Source: an uncultured Acetatifactor sp.
GTDB taxonomy: Bacteria > Bacillota > Clostridia > Lachnospirales > Lachnospiraceae
Direction of reading: 5' to 3'
Length of the DNA: 64,000 bases
NCBI GenBank assembly: GCA_910577235.1
Contig: CAJTMX010000015.1
Location: forward strand, 1 to 64,000
Positions 8,709 to 18,316 of the stretch are shown one piece after another. Within the stretch, counting starts at the first letter, position 1; each line of letters starts with the position of its first letter. The notes beneath the pieces were generated by a model. It had not been told where the DNA came from. It saw only the letters and a program-made list of their open reading frames with translations, and made no database searches. The position numbers and the translations under genes are program-made.

Positions 8709-8799
8709 CTCGCTAGGGGAGCGCATCGCTGAGATTGGATATACGATATCCTAACCCTCACTACTTGACCCGGACAATACCGGCGTAAGGAAGCATAAG
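8709..8799 (+). ncRNA. TPP (thiamine pyrophosphate) riboswitch
   Basis: The THI-box core is present: GGGGAGC, then CTGAGAT, a variable arm, AACCCTCACTACTTGACCCGG, and ACAATACCGGCGTAAGGAAGC. These match the conserved parts of the TPP aptamer, including the CUGAGA pyrimidine-sensing bulge. It lies directly upstream of a thiamine transporter gene, as expected. The expression platform is the separate hairpin at 8853-8875. Confidence 0.9.
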
Positions 8800-8852
8800 T
8801 ATACGGAAGAGAAAAGACGCCAGACTTTCCTTATCCGTATTACGATGTCGTC

Positions 8853-8875
8853 CCTCCTTGCACCCACAAAGGAGG
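8853..8875 (+). promoter_or_regulatory. Ribosome-site-sequestering hairpin of the TPP riboswitch
   Basis: CCTCCTT (8853-8859) is fully complementary to the thiT Shine-Dalgarno AAGGAGG (8869-8875), with a 9-base loop. Six T follow before the ATG, so it could also act as a weak terminator. Upstream, 8801-8840 can pair with itself (ATACGGA with TCCGTAT). The layout points to ligand-dependent blocking of translation. Confidence 0.6.
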
Positions 8876-8882
8876 ATTTTTT

Positions 8883-9584
8883 ATGTTGTATGATGTTGTT
8901 GTCAACGAATGGGGAGAAAACACCTATGTCCCCACCACTCTCGGCAGTATCCTGCTGATGGTACTCATCCTTGTCCTGCTGGGCGGCGCCGTGGCTTTCG
9001 CCCGTATTCACGGGCAGAAAAAGGGAGACTGCTCTTCCGAAAAACGTTCCGGCAAACTGACCGTCAAACAGCTGGTGTTCTGCGCCATGGCCATCGCTCT
9101 GGGCACGGTACTGTCCAATATCAAACTGTTTTCCTTTCCCTGGGGCGGCTCCGTCACACTGTTGTCCATGCTGGTGATCTGTCTGCCCGGATACTTCTTC
9201 GGCTTGGCAGCCGGACTGCTGGCCGGTGTCGCTTACGGCGTATTGCAACTGCTGATCGACCCCTATGTGCTCTACCCCATGCAGCTGGTGGTGGACTATC
9301 TGCTGGCCTTTGGGGCGCTGGGGCTCTCGGGACTGTTCTCCCGCAGCAAGAACGGTCTGGTCAAAGGCTATATTGCGGCGGTATTTGGACGATATCTGTT
9401 TGCAGTACTCTCCGGCTGGATCTTCTTTGGCGCTTACGCCTGGGAAGGCTGGGCTCCCCTGCCTTATTCTCTGGCATATAACGCGATCTACATCTTTGCC
9501 GAGGCGGCTGTCACTGTCATTATTCTGTTGCTGCCTCCTATTAAAAAGGCTTTGGGTAATGTGAAAAAAATGGCTTTGGAATGA
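8883..9584 (+). CDS. thiT: ThiT, S component of the ECF thiamine transporter
   Basis: A 233-residue membrane protein with about six hydrophobic helices. The segment AMAIALGTVLSNIKLFSFPWGGSVTL with its conserved aromatic and Gly residues, plus GVLQLLIDPYVLYPMQ, is characteristic of ThiT, the thiamine-binding subunit that docks onto a shared energy-coupling module. An extra N-terminal helix and linker (about 1-58) precede the core. The upstream TPP riboswitch independently supports the substrate. No energising EcfA or EcfT genes are in this window, as is normal for group II ECF transporters. Confidence 0.92.
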   Translation: MLYDVVVNEWGENTYVPTTLGSILLMVLILVLLGGAVAFARIHGQKKGDCSSEKRSGKLTVKQLVFCAMAIALGTVLSNIKLFSFPWGGSVTLLSMLVICLPGYFFGLAAGLLAGVAYGVLQLLIDPYVLYPMQLVVDYLLAFGALGLSGLFSRSKNGLVKGYIAAVFGRYLFAVLSGWIFFGAYAWEGWAPLPYSLAYNAIYIFAEAAVTVIILLLPPIKKALGNVKKMALE

Positions 9585-9601
9585 TGTGAACGTTTATCCT
9601 A

Positions 9602-9957
9602 TTATAAAGACATAAAGAGAGCAACCGCCCAAAAGTGTGGTTGGCCTCCCTGGTAAGTTATAAGCCTACCTGTACTGATTGATTGAAGTGACAAGGTAGG
9701 CTTATTTATTTTCTCATTTTCTGAAAAATGTTCCCACTGCTTTACATTAGAAACTAGGAAATGCCGGACAAAGGATACGTCTGCCAGAAAGAAATCCCCA
9801 TAGCCTTCAACCGCAAAATAAAGATCGTCTGCGCCAACTGAGAACTGCTCATCAAAAACGGCCTGTGAAACTCGGATGTCCGACACTGTCGCAACCTGTC
9901 ATATTTTGTAAAACCAGCAGACAATTTGTTGAACGATTCCCATACCATTTTCCGCAT
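9602..9957 (-). pseudogene. Possible frameshifted small gene of unknown function
   Basis: Two overlapping minus-strand frames look like parts of one protein. The first begins MRKMVWESFNKLSAGFTKYD near 9957; the second continues VSDIRVSQAVFDEQF and DDLYFAVEGYGDFFLADVSF. Reading across a single frame change near 9885 gives a continuous protein-like sequence. No family is recognised and no strong ribosome site is seen. The second frame stays open through the thiT terminator, so the true 3' end is uncertain. The rest of the interval up to 10136 holds nothing else that I can support. Confidence 0.3.
9660..9705 (+). terminator. Terminator downstream of thiT
   Basis: ATAAGCCTACCT (9660-9671) and AGGTAGGCTTAT (9694-9705) are a perfect 12-bp inverted repeat with a 22-base loop, followed by TTATTTTCTCATTTT. 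It lies about 75 bases after the thiT stop. Confidence 0.75.
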
Positions 9958-10136
9958 ACCTGTGATAGAATAACCCTATGTAAACAGGCCGACACCCAAC
10001 ATAAAGAAACAGTTATTTTTTTTACTCCGTCACTTCTCTTTGGATAAGTATTTACTAAGACAATTTGGTTCTAATCATTTTTTAAAAATGCACATACAAT
10101 AGCATTATGATACTTCGGAAAAGAGGTGGATAATGC

Positions 10137-10457
10137 TTGTGTATAGAAGACTATGTTCCAATGAGGATTGAAGAGCTCTGCTCAAAAGGCGGAATCACCA
10201 GATACCAGCTATCCAGCCAGACGGGAATCTCGCAGTCTGCACTGTCAGATATCGTGAAAAAGAAAAACGTGCCAACCCTGGTCACAATAGAAAGAATCTG
10301 CGCCGCCTTCGGGATAACCATCGCGCAGTTCTTCACTCAGGGCGAAAGCATCCCGGACCTGTCCGATGAACAGAACGAACTCCTACTGTTATGGGACGAC
10401 TTAAAGCTGGAAGAAAAAGAGATTGTCAAAACCTTTATGAAGAGCATAAGAAAATGA
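10137..10457 (+). CDS. XRE-family helix-turn-helix regulator
   Basis: A 106-residue protein with an N-terminal HTH_3 domain (about 10-62): ITRYQLSSQTGISQSALSDIVKKKNVPTL reads as helix 2-turn-recognition helix, followed by IERICAAFGITIAQFF. The C-terminal tail (NELLLLWDDLKLEEKEIVKTFM) is the common dimerising tail of such regulators. The best start is a TTG at 10137, seven or eight bases after AGAGGTGG; the in-frame ATG at 10161 has no ribosome site. The small gene at 10597 follows in the same direction. Its target is unknown. Confidence 0.85.
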   Translation: MCIEDYVPMRIEELCSKGGITRYQLSSQTGISQSALSDIVKKKNVPTLVTIERICAAFGITIAQFFTQGESIPDLSDEQNELLLLWDDLKLEEKEIVKTFMKSIRK

Positions 10458-10596
10458 GGGATAGCTGCCTCGCAAGACCCCGCTGCCCCTCTTTTTTCAT
10501 GAAAGCCGGGACCCCCGGACCTGCCTGTTTGCATGGAACCATTGCCACCCGACAACCGCATTTTCACCATGCCAGCGGCAGAAAGGAACCCAACAA

Positions 10597-10944
10597 ATGC
10601 AGAAAAATGACCAAACCACACAAGAACTCTTCTCCATCATCACAGAAACTATCACCGTCCAGGACATAAAAGAAACTCTGAAATTATGCATGGACAGCCT
10701 GAAAAACGGCACCCTGGACTCCCTTCTCGCACAGGACACAGACTACCAGACAGCCCTGCTCGAATACCAACGAACCTATGAACTCTATCAGAGCACAAAC
10801 TTCACAGAACCCCAGCGCGACATCACAGACACCCTCCTGGCCCGCAAAGACGAAAGCGAATTTGAACACATCACCAACGCATACATAGCCGGCCTCCTGG
10901 ACAGCTACCGCATCCTAAGAAAATTCGGCCTGACAAACGAATAG
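10597..10944 (+). CDS. Hypothetical 115-residue helical protein
   Basis: The ATG follows AAAGGAA at a normal distance. The protein is acidic, predicted largely helical, with no membrane segment and no cysteine-rich motif. It contains IKETLKLCMDSLKNGTLDSLL and ends in YRILRKFGLTNE. Codon use is rich in C-ending codons (AAC, ATC, GAC). It sits 139 bases behind the XRE regulator and is closed by a hairpin, so the two may be a small unit. I do not recognise the family. Confidence 0.6.
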   Translation: MQKNDQTTQELFSIITETITVQDIKETLKLCMDSLKNGTLDSLLAQDTDYQTALLEYQRTYELYQSTNFTEPQRDITDTLLARKDESEFEHITNAYIAGLLDSYRILRKFGLTNE

Positions 10945-10957
10945 CCCATAGCCACAC

Positions 10958-10998
10958 AATGTCCCGCCGCCTCCCATCCCAGGATGCTGCGGGACATT
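10958..10998 (+). terminator. Hairpin terminator after the 115-residue ORF
   Basis: AATGTCCCGC (10958-10967) pairs exactly with GCGGGACATT (10989-10998). The following sequence is pyrimidine-rich (CTTTCATCTTTTCC) rather than a pure T run. It lies between convergent transcription units (the ORF at 10597 and addA). Confidence 0.5.
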
Positions 10999-11044
10999 GC
11001 CAGCTTTCATCTTTTCCTCCAAAGTATGTATCATTTCATGGGAT

Positions 11045-14000
11045 CTACTTTCCCGGTTCCGTCACGCAACACCCCAGGCTGGAGGAGTACAGGATCTTCT
11101 CTCCCACCGGCAGCCCCATCAGTTTTCCCAGGGCCTCCTCATAGTACCTCAGCTGCTCCGCATAGCGGTTCCACAATTCCTCCCCGGTGCGCACCCGGTC
11201 GGTCTTGTAGTCCACCACTATGATCTGTCCGTCTTCGATAAAAAACGCGTCTATAATTCCCTGTATCAACACCTTCTCCCGGGCGGGGAAACAGGGCTTT
11301 AAGCGGGCGGCGCTGATTCCGTATACAAAAGGCTGCTCCCGATACAGCGCTCCCATTCTCTGGGCACGCCACATACGCCAGGCCAGACCGTCCCGGAAAA
11401 AGCGCAACAGCTTGTGTTCCTGCAGCACCTGGCGGTAGCTTTCGGGGAGCCGCCCCTGGGCGGTCTCCCGGGCCAGTATCTCCCGCAGGTTGTCCCGCAG
11501 CCTGTTCTCGTCCCCTGTCTGCCGGAAGTTCTCAGCGCTGTCCGGCATTCCCTCATATACATCTCGATACAAAGCCTCATAGTCCGCCAGCTCCATGACC
11601 TTATGAAAGGCATTGCCCCGCAGCGTTCCCCCCGCCTCCTGGGCGCTCTGCCGGAAACTGGGAATATAAGGCACTATCTCCTTTTGCTCAAAGGCCTGGT
11701 AAGCCGCCTCGTCCTTCTCCTCCATGGCGGCGATCTTCAGCTCGGAAACACTGGTCTTGGTATAGAGCTGTTCCAGCTCCCGGTAAGAATAAGTATAAGC
11801 GAAACGCTGCTCCAGCTCCCGGACCTGTTCCCGGTCCGCCCATAGCCCGGCCTGCTCCAGCCGCAGCTCTCTCCCGGCCATATCCACCTGTTCCCGCACC
11901 GCCTGGCCGGCCAATTCCTCCTCCTGCCACACGCACACCTGCACAGACCCGGGGTCCATAGCGGGCAAAACATAGGCGAGATAGCTCCCTGCACCGATAA
12001 AATCCAGATAGCTCAAAGGGCCCTGGCCCCGCAGCCGGTACTGCTGCCACAGTGCCTCACTGTCCGCCGCGCACCCGGTCATGATCAGCTTTTCCCTGGC
12101 TCTGGTCAGCGCCACATACAGCACCCGAAGTTCCTCCGCCAGATTTTCCTCCCGCATCTTTCTGGAAACCACCATGCGGCGCAGGGTCTTGTTGCGCACC
12201 CGCCGCTCCACATCCACATAATCCGTTCCCAGCCCAAAATCCATATCCATGAGAAAACTCTGGTTTGCGTCCTGCATATTAAAACGCTTGGCGAGACCGG
12301 AGACAAAAGTTATGGGGAACTCCAGTCCCTTGCTCCTGTGAATGCTCATGATGCGCACCACATCGGCGTTCTCATCCAGAGACCCCGCCTCCCCGAAGTC
12401 CACGTCGTATTTTTCCAGCTGTTCAATATAACGCACAAAGTGAAACAGCCCGAAATAGCTGGTCTTCTCAAAATCCGAAGCCTTGGTCAGCAACATTTCC
12501 ACATTGGCACGGCGCTTGCTCCCGGCGGGCATGGCGGTCACATATTGCAGATAGTCGTGTTCCCGCAGGATCGTCTCTAAGAGCTGGCGTATGGGCATAT
12601 AGACCGTGTAGCCCCGGTAGGTCTCCACCAGTTCCTGGAAACGGCGGCATTTTTCCCCCGGTTCCCCCTTCCGGCCATCCTCCTCCCCTGCGGCGCACAG
12701 GGCTTTCCACAGGCTTACCTCCCGGTCTCCGCTTCTCAGTACCGCAATCTCCTCCTCTGAAAAGCCGCCAAAAACAGATTTCATTACGCCGAACAGAGGT
12801 ATATCCTGGGTGGGGTTGTCCAGCACACGCAGCAGCTGTAGCAGCTCCTGTACCTCGGTAGCGGCAAAATACCCCGTCTTGGAGGAGATGTACACAGGAA
12901 TGCCCTCCCCCTCCAATACCTGCCGGAACTCCTCGTCCCAGCCGCTCAGCGTGCGCAGCAGGATCACCATATCCCCGTACCGCACCGGCCGCAGTTCCCC
13001 GGTTATTTTATCCGTCACCCGGTGTTCCCGGCGCAGTCTGTGGATTCTGGCAGCGATCATCTGCGCCTCTCTGGCTCTGGCTGTGATCTGGCTGTCCTTT
13101 TCCGGTTTCTCCGCCAGCAGCAGTTCACTGCGGCAGTCAGGTCCCTGGGGATACTCCGCCCCCACATACAGGGCAGCCCGGTCATCATAGACGATGCCTC
13201 CCTTGTCCCGGCTCATCAGATTGGCGAACATGCCGTTCACCGTCTCCAAAACCTCCCGGCGGCTGCGGAAATTGCGGCTTAAATCAATCCGCTGTCTGGC
13301 GCTCTCCTCCCCGGTGTAGGTCTCATATTTTTCCAGAAAGAGCTCCGGCCTGGCCAGACGGAATTTGTAGATGCTCTGCTTGACGTCTCCCACCATAAAG
13401 CGGTTATAGTGCCCGTCCTCCTCGCCGGACACCGCCCAGAGCAGATATTCCTGCACCAGATTGCTGTCCTGATACTCGTCGATGAGTATTTCCCGAAAAT
13501 ACTCCCTGTACTCCCGAGCCACCGGGCTGGGCAGGATCTCCCCCTCCTCCCGGCGCAGCAGGATCTCCAGGGCGTAATGCTCGATATCGGAGAAATCCAT
13601 CAATTTTTTCTCCTGCTTGCGCTGCCGGAACGCCCGCCCGAACTCCAGCGCCAGATCGATCAGCGTACAGACCGGAACCTGACAGGCCCGCATCTGTTCC
13701 AGACTTAGAGAGACAGGGGTGGCAAAAAACTGTTCCCGCAGATCCCGCAGCGTGTCCTTCACATCGCCGCGCATATTCTTCACAAGTTCCCGCTTTTCCG
13801 AAGATACGGCAGGGTCCTTTTTCACCGGCAGTTTTCCAAAGCTTATATCCGACAGTTCCCGGGCCATACGGCTCATGATCCGGTCTTCCCCCGAAACTGC
13901 CCCGGCGGACAACGTAAACCGCTCCAGAAGCGAGTGCAGCATTTCCCGTTCCTGTTCCAGCACCGGAGCGTACATATAGGGGCCGTCCGGCTCCCCGCAG

Positions 14001-14710
14001 ATCCCCAGCATATGCTCCAACGTATCCTCGCATCCCTGCACCATCCGGGTCAGATACAGCCGCAGATATCCGCCGCAGGAGGAATTCTCCCAGGCCTCCT
14101 CGTCCGCCGCGGCGTAATCCCCCTTTCTCTCCTCCAGCCACTGCTCCGGCCAGGGGCAGCTCTCCGCGTATTCATGCAGTTTCAGGATATGCTGTTCCAG
14201 CACACTCTCCCTGCCGCCGGGACAGAAAAATTCCACGCACGCCCCAAAGTCCGGGTCCTCCCCGGCAAAATGCTCCTCCAGCAGAGCCTGCAGCACATCC
14301 TGCTTAAGCAGCTTACTCTCCCCCTCGTCCGCCACCCGCATGGCAGGGTCCAGGCCGATCTCCTGAAAATGGTTGCGGATCAGATAGAGACAGAAACTGT
14401 CGATGGTGGTGATCAGGGCATTGTGCAGCAGCGTCACCTGACGCTCGATATGCTCCGAGCCGGGATGCTCCTCCAGCTCCTTCTCCAGCCCCAGACGTAT
14501 CCTCTCCCGCATCTCCGCCGCCGCCGCGTTGGTGAAGGTCACGATCAGCAGTCTGTCCACATCCACCGGCCTGTTTTCGTCACAGATCATGCGGATGATC
14601 CGCTCAACCAGCACTGCCGTCTTACCGCTGCCCGCCGCCGCCGACACCAGTATGTTCCGATCCCGCAGATCGATGACCTTCTGCTGGTCCGGCGTATATT
14701 GTATGCCCAT
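11045..14710 (-). CDS. addA: AddA, ATP-dependent helicase/nuclease subunit A
   Basis: A 1221-residue protein of normal AddA length. The UvrD-like helicase starts at the N-terminus with Walker A SAAAGSGKTAVLVERI (23-38) and Walker B IDEYQDSN, and has helicase motifs such as RIMSIHRSKGLEFP and VLYVALTRAREKLI. The C-terminal RecB-family nuclease shows GIIDAFFIEDGQIIVVDYKTD with the catalytic Asp and Lys. With AddB it resects DNA double-strand ends and reacts to Chi-like sequences, as RecBCD does elsewhere. GGAGG precedes the ATG by six bases, and addB ends 33 bases upstream, so the two are one operon. Confidence 0.96.
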   Translation of the reverse strand: MGIQYTPDQQKVIDLRDRNILVSAAAGSGKTAVLVERIIRMICDENRPVDVDRLLIVTFTNAAAAEMRERIRLGLEKELEEHPGSEHIERQVTLLHNALITTIDSFCLYLIRNHFQEIGLDPAMRVADEGESKLLKQDVLQALLEEHFAGEDPDFGACVEFFCPGGRESVLEQHILKLHEYAESCPWPEQWLEERKGDYAAADEEAWENSSCGGYLRLYLTRMVQGCEDTLEHMLGICGEPDGPYMYAPVLEQEREMLHSLLERFTLSAGAVSGEDRIMSRMARELSDISFGKLPVKKDPAVSSEKRELVKNMRGDVKDTLRDLREQFFATPVSLSLEQMRACQVPVCTLIDLALEFGRAFRQRKQEKKLMDFSDIEHYALEILLRREEGEILPSPVAREYREYFREILIDEYQDSNLVQEYLLWAVSGEEDGHYNRFMVGDVKQSIYKFRLARPELFLEKYETYTGEESARQRIDLSRNFRSRREVLETVNGMFANLMSRDKGGIVYDDRAALYVGAEYPQGPDCRSELLLAEKPEKDSQITARAREAQMIAARIHRLRREHRVTDKITGELRPVRYGDMVILLRTLSGWDEEFRQVLEGEGIPVYISSKTGYFAATEVQELLQLLRVLDNPTQDIPLFGVMKSVFGGFSEEEIAVLRSGDREVSLWKALCAAGEEDGRKGEPGEKCRRFQELVETYRGYTVYMPIRQLLETILREHDYLQYVTAMPAGSKRRANVEMLLTKASDFEKTSYFGLFHFVRYIEQLEKYDVDFGEAGSLDENADVVRIMSIHRSKGLEFPITFVSGLAKRFNMQDANQSFLMDMDFGLGTDYVDVERRVRNKTLRRMVVSRKMREENLAEELRVLYVALTRAREKLIMTGCAADSEALWQQYRLRGQGPLSYLDFIGAGSYLAYVLPAMDPGSVQVCVWQEEELAGQAVREQVDMAGRELRLEQAGLWADREQVRELEQRFAYTYSYRELEQLYTKTSVSELKIAAMEEKDEAAYQAFEQKEIVPYIPSFRQSAQEAGGTLRGNAFHKVMELADYEALYRDVYEGMPDSAENFRQTGDENRLRDNLREILARETAQGRLPESYRQVLQEHKLLRFFRDGLAWRMWRAQRMGALYREQPFVYGISAARLKPCFPAREKVLIQGIIDAFFIEDGQIIVVDYKTDRVRTGEELWNRYAEQLRYYEEALGKLMGLPVGEKILYSSSLGCCVTEPGK

Positions 14711-14743
14711 CGTATCCCTCCTTCTCCTCCCGCCACGCTGTCG

Positions 14744-17700
14744 TCAGTCGGCAATGCCGTTCGCGTCTCCATCGCTGTCCAGCGCCTCCTCCATGCCCTG
14801 AAACACCGCTTGCTTATCCAAATCCCGCAGCACCCGTTTGCGGTATCCGGGAATGCTCACATCAAATCCGCACACTTTTTTGTAGGCGCAGTAGGTACAT
14901 GCCTCCGAGCTGCCTTTCTCATAGGGGTTTATCTCCTTGTGGCCCTCCAATATCTCCCGGCCGATCTGCCGCACTTTTTGGCTCACATAAGCGGACACCA
15001 CGCCCATCTCCCGGCTGCTCATCACACCGGAACGGGCGCTGTAGCTGCCGTCCTTCTTTTTCTCCACCGGTATGACGCTGGAACGGTCTCCCATCTCCCG
15101 GTCCAGGCGCTGGATGATATCCTCCTCGCCGCACACCACGCCGTTCATACGCAGCTGATCCAATATCTTCTCATTGACCTCCTGGGGTGTCAGTTCTTCC
15201 TGGGTTTCCACCATGGGGTCCGCCACATGATAATAGAGCATGGCCGCCGGAACGATCTCCTTGTCCGGGTGCCTGCGTGCCTCCAGCTCCGCGGCGGCGT
15301 TCATATACACCACCAACTGTAGCTGCAGGCCATAATACAGCGCCGCCAAGTCAAAGCGGCGGTCCCCGGATTTGTAGTCGATCACCTTCACATACACCCT
15401 ATCCCCGGTCTCTGAGATATCCACCCGGTCAATGCGACCTGTAAGACGCATCCTCTCCTCCTCGGACAGGGTTATGTTCACCGCCTCCAGCTTATCCGCC
15501 ATATGGAAAGACAGCTCGTGTCCGTCCGGCACAAAGCTGCCTTTTTGCAGCTGGCTCTGCAACGCCTGTACTGTCCTCTTCAGTATCCGTCCCATGCGCC
15601 GGATGCCGTAGGCGCTGCGGGCACTGGCATACAGAACGCTCCCTCCATACTCCGCCGCGAACCTCTCCAGAGATTCCTCCACGGTCTGCCGGGCCCATTC
15701 CTGAGGAAAGTCAAACCATGTATAACCGCTTTCCTCCAGGCTGCCCGCAAACATATCCAGCACCTGGTGAAAGGCATTGCCCATATCCGCATTCTCAAAC
15801 CCAAATTCTTCCCGCTCCCGCAGTGTCAGGCCGTACTGCAAAAAATGTTGGTAGGCGCAGGCGGCATAGGTCTCCAGACGACTGACGCTGTTCTCCAGAC
15901 GCAGCCCGTAGAGAGCTCTGGCCACAGCCCGGGAGAGTCCGCTCTCCCGGTAGCGCAAAAAGGCCGCCCGGCGCAGCAGCTCCACACTCTCCCGATGCTC
16001 TTTTAATCCGCCATATGCCGCGTACAGAGTAAAAAAATCCCGGCCCGTCTGCCCCGGGTCAGATGACTCTCCCAGGCTCTCCATGGCCCCCTCCGCATAG
16101 TCCCGCAGCCCCTGGGCCAGATAGCGCATACCCTCCCGGGCCGTGGCCACCTGGGCCAGTACCGGCTGCCGGGCAGGGTATTGTACCTGAAGTCCGGGAA
16201 ACAGTTTCCTGAGGGTTCCCACCAGATAGGCAGGGCGGAGACTCTTGCCGTCGTTACCCATACGGGCATAGGACAGATACAGCTGCCGGGAGGGCTTGGT
16301 CAGATTCAGATACAGATACAGCCGCTGAATGAACATCTGCTGTCTGGGAGTGGGTGCCAGCTCCAGCCGGGAACCCCTTAAGAATTCCCTGTCCATATCC
16401 GAGATGATGCCGCCCTTGGAAACGCTCTTGGGAATGTTGCCGTCATTGACTCCCAGAAAAAACAGTACCTTGATCTGTTTCAGTCTGGTACGCTCCATAT
16501 CTCCCACCAGAATACGGTCCACATTCTGGGGCAGCGTGCCCACCTGGATCTCGCCGAAACCGGCCTCCAATATCTCATAGAACTCCTGTCGCGAGATATC
16601 CTCCTCGCCCAGCAGCCCGTAAATCTGTTCCAGCAGTTCCATCACCAGCCGGTAGATCTGCTCGTACTCCTTGGCCCGTACCAGATCCCCGGCAGCTTTA
16701 AAGTCCGCCGCCATGTCTGCCAACCGGCGCTGTACCTCATTGTCATACAGAAAATCATACAGTCTGCCCACATGGTCACAGGCTCTGGAATGTCCCTCCC
16801 CTGCCAGGGGCCGCAGCTGTTCCATCATCCGCTCCCGCAGCCCGTTGATACGCTTAAGCGCCTCCTCGTCCTCCCCCATGGCCCGGGTCTTTCTCGTAAA
16901 GAGGCCGCTCCATTTTTTCAGCCCTCTCAGGCCGGTTTCACGCACATAGTTTTCCAGATCGTCCGTCTCCTGGGGAGTCAGCGCCGCCAGTCCGCTGCGC
17001 AGATAATGAAACACCGCCTCATAAGAAAAATCCTGCAAAAATAATTGCAGGGCGCTCTTTATATATTCGATCATGGGACTAAGGGTGATTCCTCTGGTGC
17101 GGTCAATATAACATGGTATCCCCATATCCGCGAACTCTGTCTCCACATGAGAGGCATAGGTCTCCAGACTGCCGGTGATCACCGCGATATCCCGGTACTG
17201 TAGTCCCTCCTGACGGATCAGCCGCAGGATGGCCAGACCTGCCTGATGCGCCTCCTCCTTGGGAGTATCCGCCTCGAAAAGCCGTATCTGCTCCTGAGGC
17301 TTTGTATAGGCCGTAGGGTCCGTGCGAAAAAGATTCTGTTCCAGACTTTGCAGCGCCGGATTGCCCACAAAACGGTGCTGCTCTCCGGGAGTGATACTCA
17401 CATCCTGCCCTCTCTCCACCCCCGCCTGCTTTGCAAGCTCCGTGAGATCGTGCACCGTCTTTTTGCTGAGATAAAACAGTTTCTGTTCCCCGTCCGGCTT
17501 GTAGGGGTCCTCCCCCGTCCCCAGCGTTACCGTGACCACCACCTCCGCCGCCAGCCGCATCAATTCCTGGATCACCCTGTTCTGAATGGGGGTAAATCCG
17601 GTAAATCCGTCAAAAACGATAACGCTGCCGGGGATCAGCCTGGATTTACACAGGGAGCGGCACACCAGATCCAGCGTTTCCTCGGTGGTGATAAAGTGCC

Positions 17701-18235
17701 CGCCGATATAGTCGAGAAAGCCCTGGTAGAGCAGCCCCAGGTCCCTGAGCTTATGATGCAGCGCGCCTCTCCCCACGGCATATTCCGTCAGCTTGTCCAC
17801 GTCCTGCGGGGAAAGACCATACTGCATAAACTCCGATATGGCGCTCTTCACCTCGTGGATATAGCCCTGGCGGTGCAGATATCCCCCCAGCGCGGGCAGC
17901 CGGTCCTTCAGCCCCGCCGCCACCTTTTGCAGCACCAGGCTCTTGCCCGTGTCGTCCAGCACCGGGATATCCTCGCCGCCCACCTCCTCCAGGATGCGGT
18001 GAGACAGCCGGCCAAAGCTCAGCACATCAATATTCATTATGCCTTCACATGGGTGCATCGTAACCAATTCCTGCTGAGTCTGCATCGTAAACTGATCCGG
18101 TACCACGATCAGAAAACTGCGTCTCAGACCGTTTCCGTCTGCGGCTTTCTCTTCCATGGATCTCTCAACGATCTCCTGATACAGCCTGTAACTTTTTCCC
18201 ACGCCCGAAGGACCAAAATAGAATCTCAGACTCAT
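14744..18235 (-). CDS. addB: AddB, ATP-dependent nuclease subunit B
   Basis: A 1163-residue protein matching AddB. A Walker A motif FGPSGVGKSY lies at residues 7-16, followed by a degenerate helicase half. The C-terminal nuclease shows LTGRIDRVDI and VKVIDYKSGDRRFD. Cysteines in YAACAYQHFL (about 800) and in EACTYCAYKKVCGFD near 1117 fit the four-cysteine iron-sulfur staple of AddB nuclease domains. It lies upstream of addA, the usual addB-addA order in Firmicutes. GAGGAGAGGACT precedes the ATG. Confidence 0.96.
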   Translation of the reverse strand: MSLRFYFGPSGVGKSYRLYQEIVERSMEEKAADGNGLRRSFLIVVPDQFTMQTQQELVTMHPCEGIMNIDVLSFGRLSHRILEEVGGEDIPVLDDTGKSLVLQKVAAGLKDRLPALGGYLHRQGYIHEVKSAISEFMQYGLSPQDVDKLTEYAVGRGALHHKLRDLGLLYQGFLDYIGGHFITTEETLDLVCRSLCKSRLIPGSVIVFDGFTGFTPIQNRVIQELMRLAAEVVVTVTLGTGEDPYKPDGEQKLFYLSKKTVHDLTELAKQAGVERGQDVSITPGEQHRFVGNPALQSLEQNLFRTDPTAYTKPQEQIRLFEADTPKEEAHQAGLAILRLIRQEGLQYRDIAVITGSLETYASHVETEFADMGIPCYIDRTRGITLSPMIEYIKSALQLFLQDFSYEAVFHYLRSGLAALTPQETDDLENYVRETGLRGLKKWSGLFTRKTRAMGEDEEALKRINGLRERMMEQLRPLAGEGHSRACDHVGRLYDFLYDNEVQRRLADMAADFKAAGDLVRAKEYEQIYRLVMELLEQIYGLLGEEDISRQEFYEILEAGFGEIQVGTLPQNVDRILVGDMERTRLKQIKVLFFLGVNDGNIPKSVSKGGIISDMDREFLRGSRLELAPTPRQQMFIQRLYLYLNLTKPSRQLYLSYARMGNDGKSLRPAYLVGTLRKLFPGLQVQYPARQPVLAQVATAREGMRYLAQGLRDYAEGAMESLGESSDPGQTGRDFFTLYAAYGGLKEHRESVELLRRAAFLRYRESGLSRAVARALYGLRLENSVSRLETYAACAYQHFLQYGLTLREREEFGFENADMGNAFHQVLDMFAGSLEESGYTWFDFPQEWARQTVEESLERFAAEYGGSVLYASARSAYGIRRMGRILKRTVQALQSQLQKGSFVPDGHELSFHMADKLEAVNITLSEEERMRLTGRIDRVDISETGDRVYVKVIDYKSGDRRFDLAALYYGLQLQLVVYMNAAAELEARRHPDKEIVPAAMLYYHVADPMVETQEELTPQEVNEKILDQLRMNGVVCGEEDIIQRLDREMGDRSSVIPVEKKKDGSYSARSGVMSSREMGVVSAYVSQKVRQIGREILEGHKEINPYEKGSSEACTYCAYKKVCGFDVSIPGYRKRVLRDLDKQAVFQGMEEALDSDGDANGIAD

Positions 18236-18316
18236 AGTCCTCTCCTCTGACTCCCCGTTCTTATGTAAGTCTCCCTTTTCACAGACGTATGACCTACCGG
18301 CGATTATGCATCATAT

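Noticed and set aside
9754..9957. A separate 67-residue protein on the minus strand
   Set aside because: It reads better as the first part of one frameshifted gene with the overlapping frame, so it is listed only as part of a low-confidence pseudogene.
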